This document shows, piece by piece, positions 38,101 through 51,894 of a stretch of DNA of 64,000 nucleotides. This DNA comes from Vitrella brassicaformis (lineage: Eukaryota > Sar > Vitrellaceae): contig CDMY01000698.1 of assembly GCA_001179505.1 (NCBI GenBank), positions 33,654 to 97,653 of the forward strand, given 5' to 3'. A model generated the notes under the pieces. The model saw only the letters and a list, made by a program, of their open reading frames with translations. It was not told the DNA's origin and ran no database searches. Within the stretch, counting starts at the first letter, position 1, and every line of letters begins with the position of its first letter. The translations under genes and the position numbers were made by a program.

Positions 38101-40709
38101 CACGCAGATCGACTAGGATGGTCGCTGAATGGACTCTATCGCTGTGTGTGTGTCGGGTTCTGTGTGTACAGGCCTTCACGAAGGGCGATGTGATCCCCAA
38201 CGGCTGCAACTCTGTCTTCGCCGGGCCCGAGTTCACCCCTCTCACGGGCGAGAGAGTCAGACGCGTCGGCTTCCAGACCATCCAAAAGGTAACCAACCAC
38301 ACACACGCACACAGCGATCATGTCTCATCCCTCTATCTGACCGACTCTCACGCAGACGAACCGCGCCAAGACGTGCATCATGGATGTGGGTCTCAATGCT
38401 GGCGAGGGCGGGATGGACTGCCGCCCCCCCACTGTGCCCGAGCGCATGTGCTCGCCACCCTGGGAGCGCCGCTGCGGTGTGCGCGGCGGCATGTACGCCC
38501 ACGTCGACTTCGACAACACCGTGTTCGCCCACTTCAAGGAGAGCGAGTGCGGTGGGCAGAAGGCATACGCCATCGCTCACAACCCCACACAGCCCGATTA
38601 CACTCCCGACATGGCCTTCAGCAAGACCAAGTGGATTGATACAGGTCAGCTAGTGCAAAGCCTCCCATCTATATCTCGAGTCTCCATTTGTTGGTGCCTG
38701 TCAATTGGGTCACTGCAGATGAGCGGGCCAAGTTCCGTCTGGACACTCGTGCGGGTGCGCAGGGCTGCCAGGCCGGGCACAAGACCCCCGCCGTGTGCGA
38801 CGCCGTGCAGCTGGCGTACGGCCACGATCTCGACGGCACTCTGCTGGGCCAGGGCACCCCCGGCCTCTTCACGCCCAAGGAGGGTGTGGCAGTGGTGGAC
38901 AACACCCCCGTGTGTGACGACCTCACGGACATGGGACTCAAGTTCTGCCCTGACCTCAAGTTCAGGTGGTTCAGCGTCTACTCGATGGACGCCGACAGCG
39001 GCAGCCGCACTTTCGTCCCCATGGTGGTCTCACGCACACTGCCCGGCACCACCGAGGTCAAGGAATTTGCCGCACAGGGAATGCTCGCCGACATGTGCGC
39101 CAAGCGGTACGATTCGAGCGAAGCTGGACAGAGGAAGAGGGAGAGAGGGCGGGCAGCAGTTCGTATGGGTGTTTGTGTGTGCTCCCTTGCTTGTCAGGAT
39201 GCCGTTCGGTCTGATCCAGGCGCCGCTGGTGCCCAACCGCGAGTACAACATCACGTTCCTGGGCACAGCGCCCAACTCGCTGCGTCTGCACTACATGTCG
39301 CCCGACCCCTCGGAGAAGATCCTGCTCAACATCTTCTACCGCGACCCCATCAAGCGACACGTCTTCGTCAACGGCCAGCCCCGCGACAAGAACCTCGCCT
39401 ACACGACTAAGCCTGAGATGACCGACCCCCATGGCGCCAACGCGCTCAACCCGCAGCTGAGACGCTTCCACATCGTTATGCAGGGAGGCAGCAACGCCGA
39501 GTTCGGTATGCGACAATGAATGAGATAAGGAGAGACAGCGATGGGTTGTCATGCTTGGCGTGTGATGTGTGTGTGTGCAGGGAGGAACTACATCGACGTT
39601 CGCACGACCAACATAGTGCAGCTCAACATGAAGCTGGACGTGCCCATCGCGGACTTCGACGACACGAACCGCAACAGGATGACCAACAACATCGCCACCC
39701 TGCTCGAAATCCCCCCCGAGCGCATCAAGGTCGCCGACGTGCAGCCCCTCGTCTCACGCAGACTCCACGCCACAGTCTACCACGCTGGCGGCCGGTCCCT
39801 CACCTCACTCGTCCACGGGCTGGCCCGCCGTCTGTCTGGCAGTGAGGCGAGTGACGTCAAGGTGATTATCAGCCCTGAAGGCGAGACTCCTCCCGACCAG
39901 GAGAGCTACGACATCCAGCTGGCCAACATGCGCCTGAAGGAGGAGGCCTTCCGCAACAACACCGACACCCTCAAGGGCCAGATGGCCACACAAGGCATGC
40001 CCGTCCTCGCCGTCGCCTCAATCCCCCCCAGCCACTGCGCCACGGGTGACTGCCCGCCCCCGCCCTTCGCGCCTCAGACGGTCATGATGCCCGAGGACAA
40101 GAACACTCTCCCCAACACACTCGGCGGCACCATCTACGTCACGCGGGCGCAGGACGAGGCGGGCGTCATGTCCTACCTCCTGAGGTGGGGCGACGCACAG
40201 AAGCGGCCCCTCCAGCCGCTCCTCATGAACATCATCGCCGACATTCCCTCGCACGCCACCGGCCGGGCCGTGGGAGAGGGCGTCACCACCATCACACACG
40301 CCATCAGCAACCTCACGTAAGCCACCCGAGAGACACATGCCGATGGATTCGTCCATGTCTGCCTCTCTCCGCTTGCGTCTTTCCGCAGTATCCCTGCTGG
40401 CGCCAGCTACATTTTGGCCTTCACGAAGAAAGGAAGCCCAAGTTCACGCCGACCGGTCTTCAATCCAAGGTTGGCGAGTCGGCCGTGGCGGGAGACGTCA
40501 AGCGGGGCGCCCAGCGTGCCACCGATGACTCCCTCCAGGAGGCCGACATCAAGGCCATGCCGGCAAGCAAGGGAGACGAAAAATGGAACGATGTCTACCG
40601 CCGATACTTCTCATGGGTGAGCAAGCAGGACGCCAACCAGGCTGGAACGGCCAGCGAGCGCCAGCCAATCACACCCAAGCCCCAGAACTACGGCAAAACA
40701 CGACAGTGA
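23817..40709 (+). CDS. Fibrocystin-L-like giant secreted protein (IPT/TIG, PA14, two G8 domains, beta-helix)
   Basis: This is a homologue of the PKHD1L1/fibrocystin-L family, large extracellular or surface proteins of uncertain biochemical role. The signal peptide is MGRTMLLLTLLLVGLL. Order by position: N-terminal IPT/TIG (24060-24530); a second IPT-like strand set (25180-25440); a Thr/Ala/Pro mucin-like linker (25465-25630); PA14 (25640-26330); a conserved family region (26500-27130); a series of IPT/TIG repeats (27130-30940) recognisable by P..G...G.T.V.I.G.GF; a discoidin-like region (31035-31620); another IPT (31740-32215); G8 domain 1 (32230-32780; DFVVIPDGQAVLLD); parallel beta-helix (33260-34200); G8 domain 2 (35815-36400; WSDPDSW, DPLVIPS); a second beta-helix (36970-38100); and a C-terminal region without an obvious membrane anchor. 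About 55 short introns are present; I estimate roughly 3,900 residues. The frame is ambiguous near 35895-35930 and in the last exon (40389-40709). Confidence 0.85.
29160..29220. repeat. CA/CG alternating purine-pyrimidine tract in an intron
   Basis: An intron of the giant gene holds a run of about 30 nt of CA repeats, then about 12 nt of CG repeats, then further CA repeats. Alternating purine-pyrimidine DNA of this length and CG content is a classical Z-DNA candidate. Confidence 0.85.
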
Positions 40710-41372
40710 TGGGATGGGACTAGTTGGTGATGAAGTAGACGTCTCTCTTTCTGTCGATTGTGTAGAGTACTTACTGTATTCATCTCTCTATCTGTAGCGC
40801 CGTCCTTTATTCGTAGCACTGTAGCCCCTCCCCCGTTCGCTTCTTTGCTCGGTTGCTGGTATTTGGTCCGTCCAGTTGGTCTGTCCTGTAGCTGATGCAT
40901 GGATGAATGTGTGTACTCCTCTCTGCTCTGCTCTGCTCTTTGTCTGTCCGTCTGTTTGACCAGATTTGACTGCACTGCACTGCACTCCACTGGACTAGTG
41001 GTGCGTACGTGTTGCAACTGTGCTGATTGTTGTTTGGACTACTGACCTTCGTCTGACGTCCCCATAGATATCCGCGTGATTGCCGAATCGAACCAGGCAA
41101 CTACATGGCTGCATCGCTGCATTTCTTTCCAAGTCTGTGGACAGATTGAGAGGAACACTTGGTCAAGTGTCCAGAATGCACTCATGCACTACATCGATCA
41201 CTCAGTCGATCGAGGGCACATTGTGTCCACAGTGATATATCTCTCATTGCAAAGTCACAATCGCCACACAAACCAAAAATATTGAATAGAGCGTCCACGG
41301 GAGACACAATTTAAAGGCGCAGATACTGCTTATCCACCGAAGCCAAACGGGCAAGACTCCCTCTCACGAGGC
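40710..41372. other. Convergent spacer
   Basis: This spacer between the giant gene and the LRR membrane gene holds the 3' UTRs. A palindromic-looking stretch with repeated CGATCA/TCGATC near 41190-41215 is present. I see no coding exon or RNA gene. Confidence 0.4.
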
Positions 41373-44300
41373 TCATTCATGTTTCATTTCTCCGAGTTTT
41401 CTCCTCTTCACGAATCCCCAACGCTCCAGCAGCGGGAGGAGAATATCCGAATCGCAGGGTCCAAGGTGGCTGAGCTCCTCAGGAAGGTGCACCGGCACCC
41501 TCGTGACGTCATATTCACATATCTCGTTGTGGTCGAGGGTCAGGCGCTCGAGACGGGGGAGGCTGCCGAGTGTGAGCGGCACTGAGCCTGGTTCCAGTTG
41601 GTTGCCGCTTAGCACCAGCACTTTGAGATTCGGGGCATCCTCCGGCAACCAATCGGGGATAATGTCAAGATTGTTGAGGGCTAGGACCTGACAGCAAGGA
41701 GCAAGAACCCGATGTCTCTTGCTGAAGGCTACACTTGTCTTTTTTTCATCTCACCAAGACCTCTGCTCGCTTGAGATATGACCGAAAATTAAGTGGCAAA
41801 TGAGTCAGCGGCAGGAGAAGAAGAGAAAAATATTTGAGAAACTTCTGCTCTCTGAAGCACCATGAAAGGTAGGTGGATGACTGAAACGTAGGTTCTCAAA
41901 ATATTGCCCACCTTTCAGGAAAGACTTCAGCCGCACTCTCTTTGTCCGCCAGGCCTGACAGCTCGATGCACGTATCACGCCGGCTTATAATTCTCTATTG
42001 AGGGAGGTCCCGCCTGGACTTTCAAGTGGCCTGGTCACTATATATGTATAGTTGTCGGGAAAGAAGGGGCCGACATCTCGCAAATCATCCCAGCATTCTG
42101 CGGGCATGTCAGAGGGCTCTGTGAGAGTGTTAATAGAAAACGCCTGCATTTTGGGAGACACAGAATACACATCTACGCAGTCAAGATACTCTTTCAAAGC
42201 CTGTCTTACCTCTAGAGTGGTAAAACGATCAAGGCTTTCAGCGATGATCTGTGCGAGGAGACAAGTGACACAAAGCTTGTGCTCCGCATTGATCGGCAAA
42301 CGAGGTGGATTACTGGTAAGGTACCTCAGCTGATGCGGGCTCTCCTGGTGACGTCACAAAGAGACGACAATTGCATGGGTGCATCCACTCAGCCGCCGTA
42401 CCAAACCTAGAAGCAAGACAGAGATAGAGACGCTGTGTGAACGGACGCTCTTTCTGCTCACGGTGGGAATATTTTCAGCGTACAGTAATCCCAGATAGCC
42501 ATACGCGGGCACACAGCAGTGGCTCTGATGACTTGGACGACAAAGAGCACAAGCAGTGATACCAACAGGAAGGTCACAGCCCACAGCACGAGAGGCAGCG
42601 GCCATCGCTCAACCCATTTGACCAGATCGGAGAGCCGCTGGAGCTCATCAGCCCGTCCACTGAAATCGACACCGTCACTCGAGCGGCGCCGTCTCGGTAT
42701 CCGAGGGGCGGGATCCCTCCCTGACCCGGTTTGCGAGCTGTTCCGCGGAGAGTTGCCTGCTTCGGACGGTGCTCGCTCCATTATCTCCTCTTCCACAAAA
42801 TTAATGGCGTGATGCTGCCGACAATCTTCAGACTCCACTACTGTGTTCATCAGGTCTTCTGTTTGCGCATGCTCCATGATAGCTTCCTCATCCCTCCATA
42901 CACGCCGCACCGACAGGTCTGGCGGCTTCTGAGTGACAGATGTCTCACCAGGGCACTCCTCGTTGATATCAGACGGCTCGCCCTCATCGGAAGGCTCCTC
43001 CTCACCGTAAATGGCGCTTTCGTCAGGTGCCGGGCGAGGACATGGAAGAGACGGCTTTCGTCCCTTCGCTTCGGCCTCCGTCACAGTGGGCATGTCTTGC
43101 CACCGCGACGTTGTTTTTGGTGAAGCATCGGGCGATTTGCTGGCAGTACTGTATCTCCGGAAAGCATCCATGAATCGTTTCGCCGGTCGCAACTCTCGCT
43201 GCTCGCCGGTGTTGTTCTTGGTGTAGCCTTTCGGTTCCTCCTCCTTGTGCTTGGTAGGCACCAGGTTCAGCAGTTGCGACTCGACTGAGGAGCTGTGCTT
43301 CAGTTGGGTGCTCACTGTTGATTCAATGCAGAGGTCCTCGAGTGCCACCCCATCGTCGACAATGCTCGCCGCCTCTGCCTCTTCCGCCGAAATGCGCATC
43401 TGCAATTGGCGCTTTCGGTGCAGATGAATCCCTCGGATGAGCATAAGAGAATCGATGATGCGCAGCTTCCACCTACACGTAGACAATACAAGAGACACAC
43501 TGTCACGTATGAGCGAGACCTTGCTGAGCAACTTGTCTGTCAGGCAGACCATGAAAGAAAAAGAGGGAGGTAGGCGGCCCCGAAAGCAAGCAGAGAAGTG
43601 CTGCGAAAGTAGGCTAGGTATCCCAGCGAAGCGCGAAAGGTGTAGCGGGCCTCAGCAAGCAGCGTGACGGCAGCCAGGACCAAATTCACACACACATCAC
43701 CTGCACGTACGCACACACACACACACACAGACTGCCATCTCTCTTTGTTGCTCTTCCATGAGTCTTTTTGCACACCCACCTAGAATGAACCATCCCCTCA
43801 GCTTCACAGAAAAAGATCCGGTGAGGACAACGGACTGCAGAGCTACCAGCAAGGGAAGCGGTAACCACACCTCTACTTCTCTGGTTGGCACTTCTCCCTC
43901 CACTGATCTGCCCTCTTTGGCTGAAGTCGCTGACACCAGCGACCACCCTGGAGACCGCCCACCACACGGCAAAAAGACACACGATCGGGTAAGCTTGCAG
44001 CTGTCTGTGTAGTCGCGTGGATGTGAGCTGACCAGCATATTGAAGACACTTCAGCCAGCCAAAAACGAGCTCTGCACGAATGCACCAAACGTTTCAATGC
44101 ACTCCTGAGATTAAGTCATGCGTTGTCTTCTTGCTGACCAATGAGCTCAGAGGCCGCCGACCCACACCAGAAGAGCCTTCCATTTGGGCCCTGAAGGAGT
44201 GTTGTAAGACAGTGGAAATAGGAGCGAGTGGCAAGCTTGGCTCTCACCAAAAAATAGAAGTAGAAGAGCGATATGTAGGCCTCAACGATGTGCAGCCACC

Positions 44301-46436
44301 GGGGGAATCGACTTTTTGCCAACCAGGCACCTCCCGGCGATTTGGGCCGCACCATTTGCAGTGTGTCCGCAGGGCCGCTCTCGACAGCCTCGGAGAGATC
44401 GTCAGATGGTCTGTTTCCGCTGGCTGTGGCATGTGCCTTGATTGTCTTGAATGTCTTCAGTCGCCTGCTACGATCCTTTTGGCGCTTAAGCCAGGTAATT
44501 TTCTCGTAAGCGCACCGATAGTCCATCTTTTTCTTCCCCGCCCATCTGTAGGCGTTGTAACGCCAGAAAACCGTGTGCATGACGAAGGCATAGGCACTTG
44601 CGTAGCCGAGGAGGAGCCACATTAGGCCCATTGTGAACGCCGACCAGCTGGATGCCCATCGGACGGTATAGCTGTCCTTGTCCGCCAACTCGCCCGTTTC
44701 TGCATGTATTGAAGACAGAAAAAGTGACGCCTGTCAACCATCGATTGCTCACTCTGGAATTTGTGTGACCTACCAAGTAGTACGTTGTCGACGTACTCCT
44801 TGAAGTAGAAGATCAGGTCGCTTTGCACCGCGTAGGGCTTGGTCTCCTTCTCCACAAATTCCGCGATAGCATGCACAAGACAGAGCAAGCTGACTAAGAG
44901 GAGGCTGGCCCACGCCGCGTTGTTAAGCCACAGAGCGATGTGCACCAGGCGGATGCCGGGGAATATCTCTCTGTGGCAGCAGCATCTCCAGAAGCTTTGC
45001 CTTTGGCTGCGTCTCCGCATTTCCTTCCGGCGTTCTTCTTCGGTAAGGATGCCAAAGACGGGCATGTGGGCGGCCTTCAGCTCCACCACCTTGTGGATGA
45101 TTTCCACAGCCGTCTCGCTTCTTCTCATTGATCGCGCGGACAATCGCTCTGGCGGAAGCTGCCCGAACGATATGGACCTTTTAATCGGTGGCAGCTGCTG
45201 TGAGTTGAATTCCTCCAGCGCGGCCGTAAATGAAGTGCATGGGCTGGGCGGCTCGTCACCGCGGGCTGCGGGGAAAGGACAGGTCCCGGCGGTGGCTACC
45301 GGAGGCAACGACACGGCCGTCAGACCGTCCATGCGCTGCTCGGGGTCGCTACAGGCCTCTCGCAGCTCCTCGCTGGCCGCCTCGCCCGAAACCGATTTGG
45401 GGAGGCGGAATGTGACTGCTGGGGCCTCAGGGTCTCTCACACGCTCGCTCTTGACAGATTTGTCGGACGGCGCCATGTCTCGCAAGACCATCGAACGGTC
45501 GGGGATAGGGGAGCCACAGATGGAGACGTAGACAGATGTCTGGTCTCGCGATTCGGTGAAGTCGGAAACGAGGGGCGATCGGTGGGCTTCTTGACTTGAC
45601 ATGATAGAGCTAAGCTGAAGACTTGGAGTCCTTTCGTCTCTCCTCTCTGGGGCCACTTGGTTGCTGCTGTCGACGGTGGAATGAGAGCGCCGCCGAAAAC
45701 AATGCTGCCGATAGTTCCCAACCGCTTTCGTATGGCGCGAACGAAACCTGGATAAGCCAGACGCTATTCCTTCTTTATAACGCATTTACCTTCTTTGTGT
45801 CATCTCTCTGACCTGATTGTTTGCTGCTGACAGGCGACTCACCGGACGACGGAGACGGACGAGCCGAGAGCGCTTCCTTGAGAAGGGCCGGCAAGCCGCG
45901 TGCGACACTCCTTTTGCTTTGCTTGTCTACAGGATATGTGCCTCGAAAGCTCTTGACAGACCGATCGCCGACGGTGACGGGCCCCTTCGCCACGCGTGCA
46001 TCGGTGTGCAGGTCCAGGGCCTCCAGTTCATCAATGGCGATGGGTGCCACTGATGCCGAGGGCTGCAGGTGGATATCCACCGCCTTGAGGGCGAAAGATG
46101 GGCTGACGCTGACAATCCCCGTGGCATACTGGTGGGTCCTTTTCCGGCTGCCGCGGTGCTTGCTGCCCGGGGTGGAACCACCGAAAGGCCAGAAGGTGAG
46201 AGACTTGGCGCTGCCGGTATCTCCCGGACGCGTCGTGGCGTGCCTCTCTCGCTGTGGCCGTCGTGTCCTGCCATCGAGGTTGCTCAGTGCCGCCTGCATG
46301 CGGATAGCAAGACGTGTGAGCGCGGCTGTTCTGTCATTCGTCTGCTCACCTCGAACTGTCGGTTGATTTCCTTTTCGATGGCATCACTCGAGTCAGTCAG
46401 CTCCGATTTGTTGACAACAACGGATGGATCAGCCAT
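41373..46436 (-). CDS. Multi-pass membrane protein with C-terminal leucine-rich repeats
   Basis: The start ATG at 46436 gives MADPSVVVNKSELT. The N-terminal half (about 45000-46400) is polar, Ser/Arg/Pro-rich and probably cytosolic. It is followed by at least six hydrophobic segments: LWLNNAAWASLLLVSLLCLV (about 44880-44960), AFTMGLMWLLLGYASAYAFV (about 44600), HIVEAYISLFYFYFLV (about 44260), VWLPLPLLVALQSVVL (about 43850), VNLVLAAVTLLAEA (about 43680) and PLVLWAVTFLLVSLLVLFVV (about 42540-42600). A polar loop with acidic clusters (42620-43440) separates the last two. The C-terminal exons form LRRs: LPLTHLPLNFRSYLKRAEVLAL, IIPDWLPEDAPNLKVLVLSGNQL and LGSLPRLERLTLDHNEI. It could be a surface receptor or channel-like protein; no family is certain. 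Some junctions (near 41990 and 43560-44100) are not resolved. Confidence 0.65.
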
Positions 46437-46854
46437 GTCGCTTCCTTCCTGTACACGCGAACGAAATTCCCTTCGGGCGCTTTCCAACTTGGCCCCCAGG
46501 GTTCGCTGCGAGCTTACTAGGGCAAAACCGCTGAGAGAGACTCTCAAGGGGTCAAGTTGTGTGTGCGTTGGGGGCGGCGCCGCTGGAAGGTACGCAGGCA
46601 GGCGCTGAGGATGGCGCTGGTACGTTTGTCGCGTGATTGAGAGTTGGTCGACAGTTCAGCCTTGACTCTGCCTGGCGTTGCGCTATGAGTTAATGTATTT
46701 CCACACTGTCAAGGGGGGGTCGGAATACCGCTGATCATCTCAACATACTGATTATATGTACAAATCTACATGATCTGATCGGTACAGTGTAGCCTCCACT
46801 GACGTCGACTCAGATCATGCGGGCACATCGCAACCAAGCAAACATCGGAACATG
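46437..46854. other. Spacer between the LRR gene start and the TFB4 end
   Basis: This 418-bp stretch holds the presumed promoter and 5' UTR of the LRR membrane gene, including the AGCTCGCA-type element at 46507-46514, and the TFB4 3' UTR. No exon is seen. Confidence 0.4.
46507..46514 (-). promoter_or_regulatory. AGCTCGCA element upstream of the LRR membrane gene
   Basis: On the minus strand it reads TAAGCTCGCAGCGAACC, about 71 nt upstream of the ATG at 46436. Its TCGCAGCGAACC part equals the block upstream of the GST gene. Confidence 0.35.
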
Positions 46855-48890
46855 TCATGGGGCCACGCCCACCTTCTGATCATCCTGTGCCTTGCTGGCA
46901 GGGGGTCTGTACAGCAGGTGACACAATTGCCGCTTGTTTGCTGGAAGAGGGCGGAACTGGGCACTGCCGTAAACAGAGACACACAAGAAAGAAAGAAAGA
47001 AAGAACAGACAGACAGACAGGGACTGTCGATGGAAGCGTCAAGCCTGTCGTGCACTGCAGGGACAAGCCTGTCACCCACCTGCACATCTTGCAGACAGCA
47101 CCGATGTCGTGACAGTAGACTGCAGACATTGACACAATGCATACAGGAAATTGACGGATCACTTACTTGTCTGTCTATCTGCCCTGATTGCTCACTCACT
47201 TGCGAGACAGGACGAGCAGACGAGTGCCAGCTCCACGGGCTTGCCACAGCAGAAGCATGTGGCGCCAAAGGTCGTGGCTGACTGGGAGGCTTGCGCAGGG
47301 AACAAGACGTCCTCCCGCAAGTCAGCATTCGGCAGAAAGTGAAACTGACACGACACGAACACACAGCCACAAGTTTTGATCTGAATCCCCTGCGTACAAA
47401 GTGTACAAAGGCAGCGAGCCCTCTCACTTACCAGCAGGAAGGGGAGCAGCAGCTGAATGAGGAATGAGGTACCCGCATGCAGACATAAACATGGCAGCAC
47501 AGGTGTAAGTGCGTCAGGTGGGCCGACTGACTGACTCACGTACGTTAGAGTTGGGGTGAGAGAACTGCATGTACTGCCCCCGGGTCATGAGGGCCGCCTG
47601 CTGCAGAGCCATCTGCACACACACAACACACAACATACAATACAGCCAGACATGCACCACTGCCTGTGGACCCGATCGGTGAGCATTGTGAGAGTCCCAC
47701 CGATGTCTTGGTGCCGAGCGCACACACGTCAATCATCACGTTCTGACCCACAGACCCAGACACCACTCGCGCGTTGATCTTAGTAAGTGACCAAGTGACA
47801 CATGACTGACCATCTTTTGGCCTGCGAATGCGGCGCTCATCAATGGCACGAATTGGAAGGCCAATCCGTCCACACAAGACACCTCAAGAATCAACACACG
47901 CGGCTGAAAAGAACACACACACACAGCACAAAGGAAGACTACAGCAAATGCAGCCCGCCGGGTGATTGATGTACACGCGGCATTATTCCAGCCACTGACC
48001 TCAGCTGAGGGGTGCTCCTTCTTTCGTCTCTGGATGTCTGCCACACACACATAGACAGACAGACAGACAGACGGACGGACAATGGACACGTTGGACAAAG
48101 ACTATCATCTCCCTCTGGCCGGAAGCTCAGCTCACGACATAATGCCATCGACAGAGCGCCAGCAATCGAAGAATCCGCTGCATTGCAACCGCCAACACAG
48201 TGAGTGAATGAGAACCGGCAAAACGCCCTTGCTCATGTAGCATGTAAGGTGCAGCTGTGCTGACCTGCGCGTGTCCCTCCATGGCCATGTTTGTGCTCAT
48301 AAGAGGAGGATAGCAGCCTCTTGAGCCTCAGCGTGGCCTGCAAGTGCGGCTGGCACTCCTTCATCTGCCCAACACCCAAACCGGATGGCGGTGCTTCCGG
48401 TGTTTGTTGTGGCGGTGGTTGTGCTTGTCCGCTGGCGGCCACGCCGTCGGTGTCGAAGTCCTCCTCCATTGGGATCATGCAGTCGGGGCTGAAGTCGCTG
48501 CACACGCCCTCATACAGATACTCGCTGCACACAGACGAGCAGACACACAGACGCGACAGATAAAGCACCGTTTGCTGGTTGGTGATGCATGTGTTTTCCT
48601 GCTTGTCCGCTCACTGACCATTTCTTGCCCTGCACGCCCAGGAGAGCCAGAGAGTGCGTCGGCTCCGTGAGGCAGTATGCCCTCACGAACACCAGGAACT
48701 GCCGCCATGTGGTCTTGAGCGTCACAGGCCGGTTCTGCTCGTCGACCTTAGGCTGTGCTGGAGCCGCTGCAGCCGCGACGCTGCCGCCAGAGGGTGATTC
48801 CCGCCTCTTGTCGCCCTCTGCATCAGCCGGCACGCGAGAATGCATCGCCGCCCAATTGTGTAGGTTCGCGTCGAAGATGGCAACCAGCAT
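46855..48890 (-). CDS. TFIIH core subunit TFB4/p34
   Basis: TFB4 (GTF2H3) is the p34 subunit of TFIIH, which acts in RNA polymerase II promoter opening and nucleotide-excision repair. It starts with the vWA-like first strand LVAIFDANLHNW (family: VILDTNP..W). Further exons encode TTWRQFLVFVRAYC..., LALLGVQGKKW, SEYLYEGVCSD, LRLKRLL, PRVLILEVS, NVMIDVCALG, LMTRGQYMQF, LIQLLLPFLL and FLPNADLREDVLFP. The C-terminal zinc-binding part is distinctive: ATCFCCGKPVELALVCSSCLA, joined across an intron to IYCHDIGAVCKMC, matching the family C4-type finger pattern. A 36-residue tail ends QKVGVAP. The start at 48890 is the most likely ATG, but an upstream exon is possible because the family often has a short N-terminal extension. 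There are about nine introns. Confidence 0.85.
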
Positions 48891-48962
48891 TGTCAGGAAT
48901 GATGGATCTTGCTCACTCTCTGTTGGTTGGTTGGTTATTGTGTTTAACGAGACTCGTGTCTG

Positions 48963-48998
48963 TAACCCCGAGGGGATCCTGTCCAGGTCACGCACTAA
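48963..48998. repeat. Dispersed short repeat, copy 1
   Basis: This segment (GAGGGGAT.CTGTC core) resembles 55964-56000 at roughly three quarters of positions over about 36 nt. Both copies lie about 200-250 bp upstream of a plus-strand gene. It may be the remnant of a dispersed element or a shared regulatory block. Confidence 0.4.
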
Positions 48999-49155
48999 AC
49001 TAGTAGCATGCACATGCACAGAAGCATGCACACGGCCTGTCTCCCCATCCCACCCACCCACCCACCCACTCGACACGCACGTGCCACCCTATGATGGTCA
49101 GAAAAATCGCTGTCGACACCGGTTGCAGATATACGAGAATGACAGCCAGACATAG

Positions 49156-51168
<2,013 letters not shown>

Positions 51169-51894
51169 GAAGATCAACATTAAAGTAAATCATCATCATC
51201 ATGTCAATAAGGCATCAGTACAGTACTGACTGACCATACACACACACACACCAACACACACACACACACATGAACATTCCATTGCAGGCAGCGGATGTCC
51301 TGTTGTTTTCTTTGTCTCTCTCTCTCTGTGTGTGTGTGTGTGTGTGTGCGCAGTGCGCGGCTTTAACGACGATCGAGCTGAGCAGACGGGGGTGAGCACC
51401 GCAGATGGACGACATACATAGTGCGCCATCTTTTTCGTCAAGGAGACACTTCCCCCACCCCACCGTGCACACACATACACACGCACATGTGTTGTTTCCG
51501 AAGGGACTCACTGTCTATGTCTTCATGTCTGTTGGGCAATCCCTGCGTGTGCGTCACTGGCCGATTTTCTTGCGTGACGTGACCGAGGAGTGCTGATGGG
51601 GTGCGGCCTTGGTGCGCATGTGTGTGTGTGTGTTACGTGTGTCTGCGAGGATTTGTTCGCTACGCCGGGTAGACAGCTGTGTCCGGAAGACTGACAGATG
51701 ATGATAAGTCTTTTATGGACATCCACATGACGGTGGCTTAAGTCATGACATGAGTGTGATGTGATACAGGTGTCACATCCCCTCCACACGACGGAAAAAA
51801 GTCCTCTGCCCTGTCTGCTGGCGCCACGTTGAAACCCTCACACACACGTATCCCACTCAATGAACCAACCCATCCAATACGTGACAAACCGCTG
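51169..51894. other. Convergent spacer
   Basis: Convergent 3' flanks lie between the MDH gene and the small membrane protein gene. It contains CA/TG tracts (51235-51270, 51325-51348) and an imperfect inverted arrangement of them. I see no gene. Confidence 0.4.
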
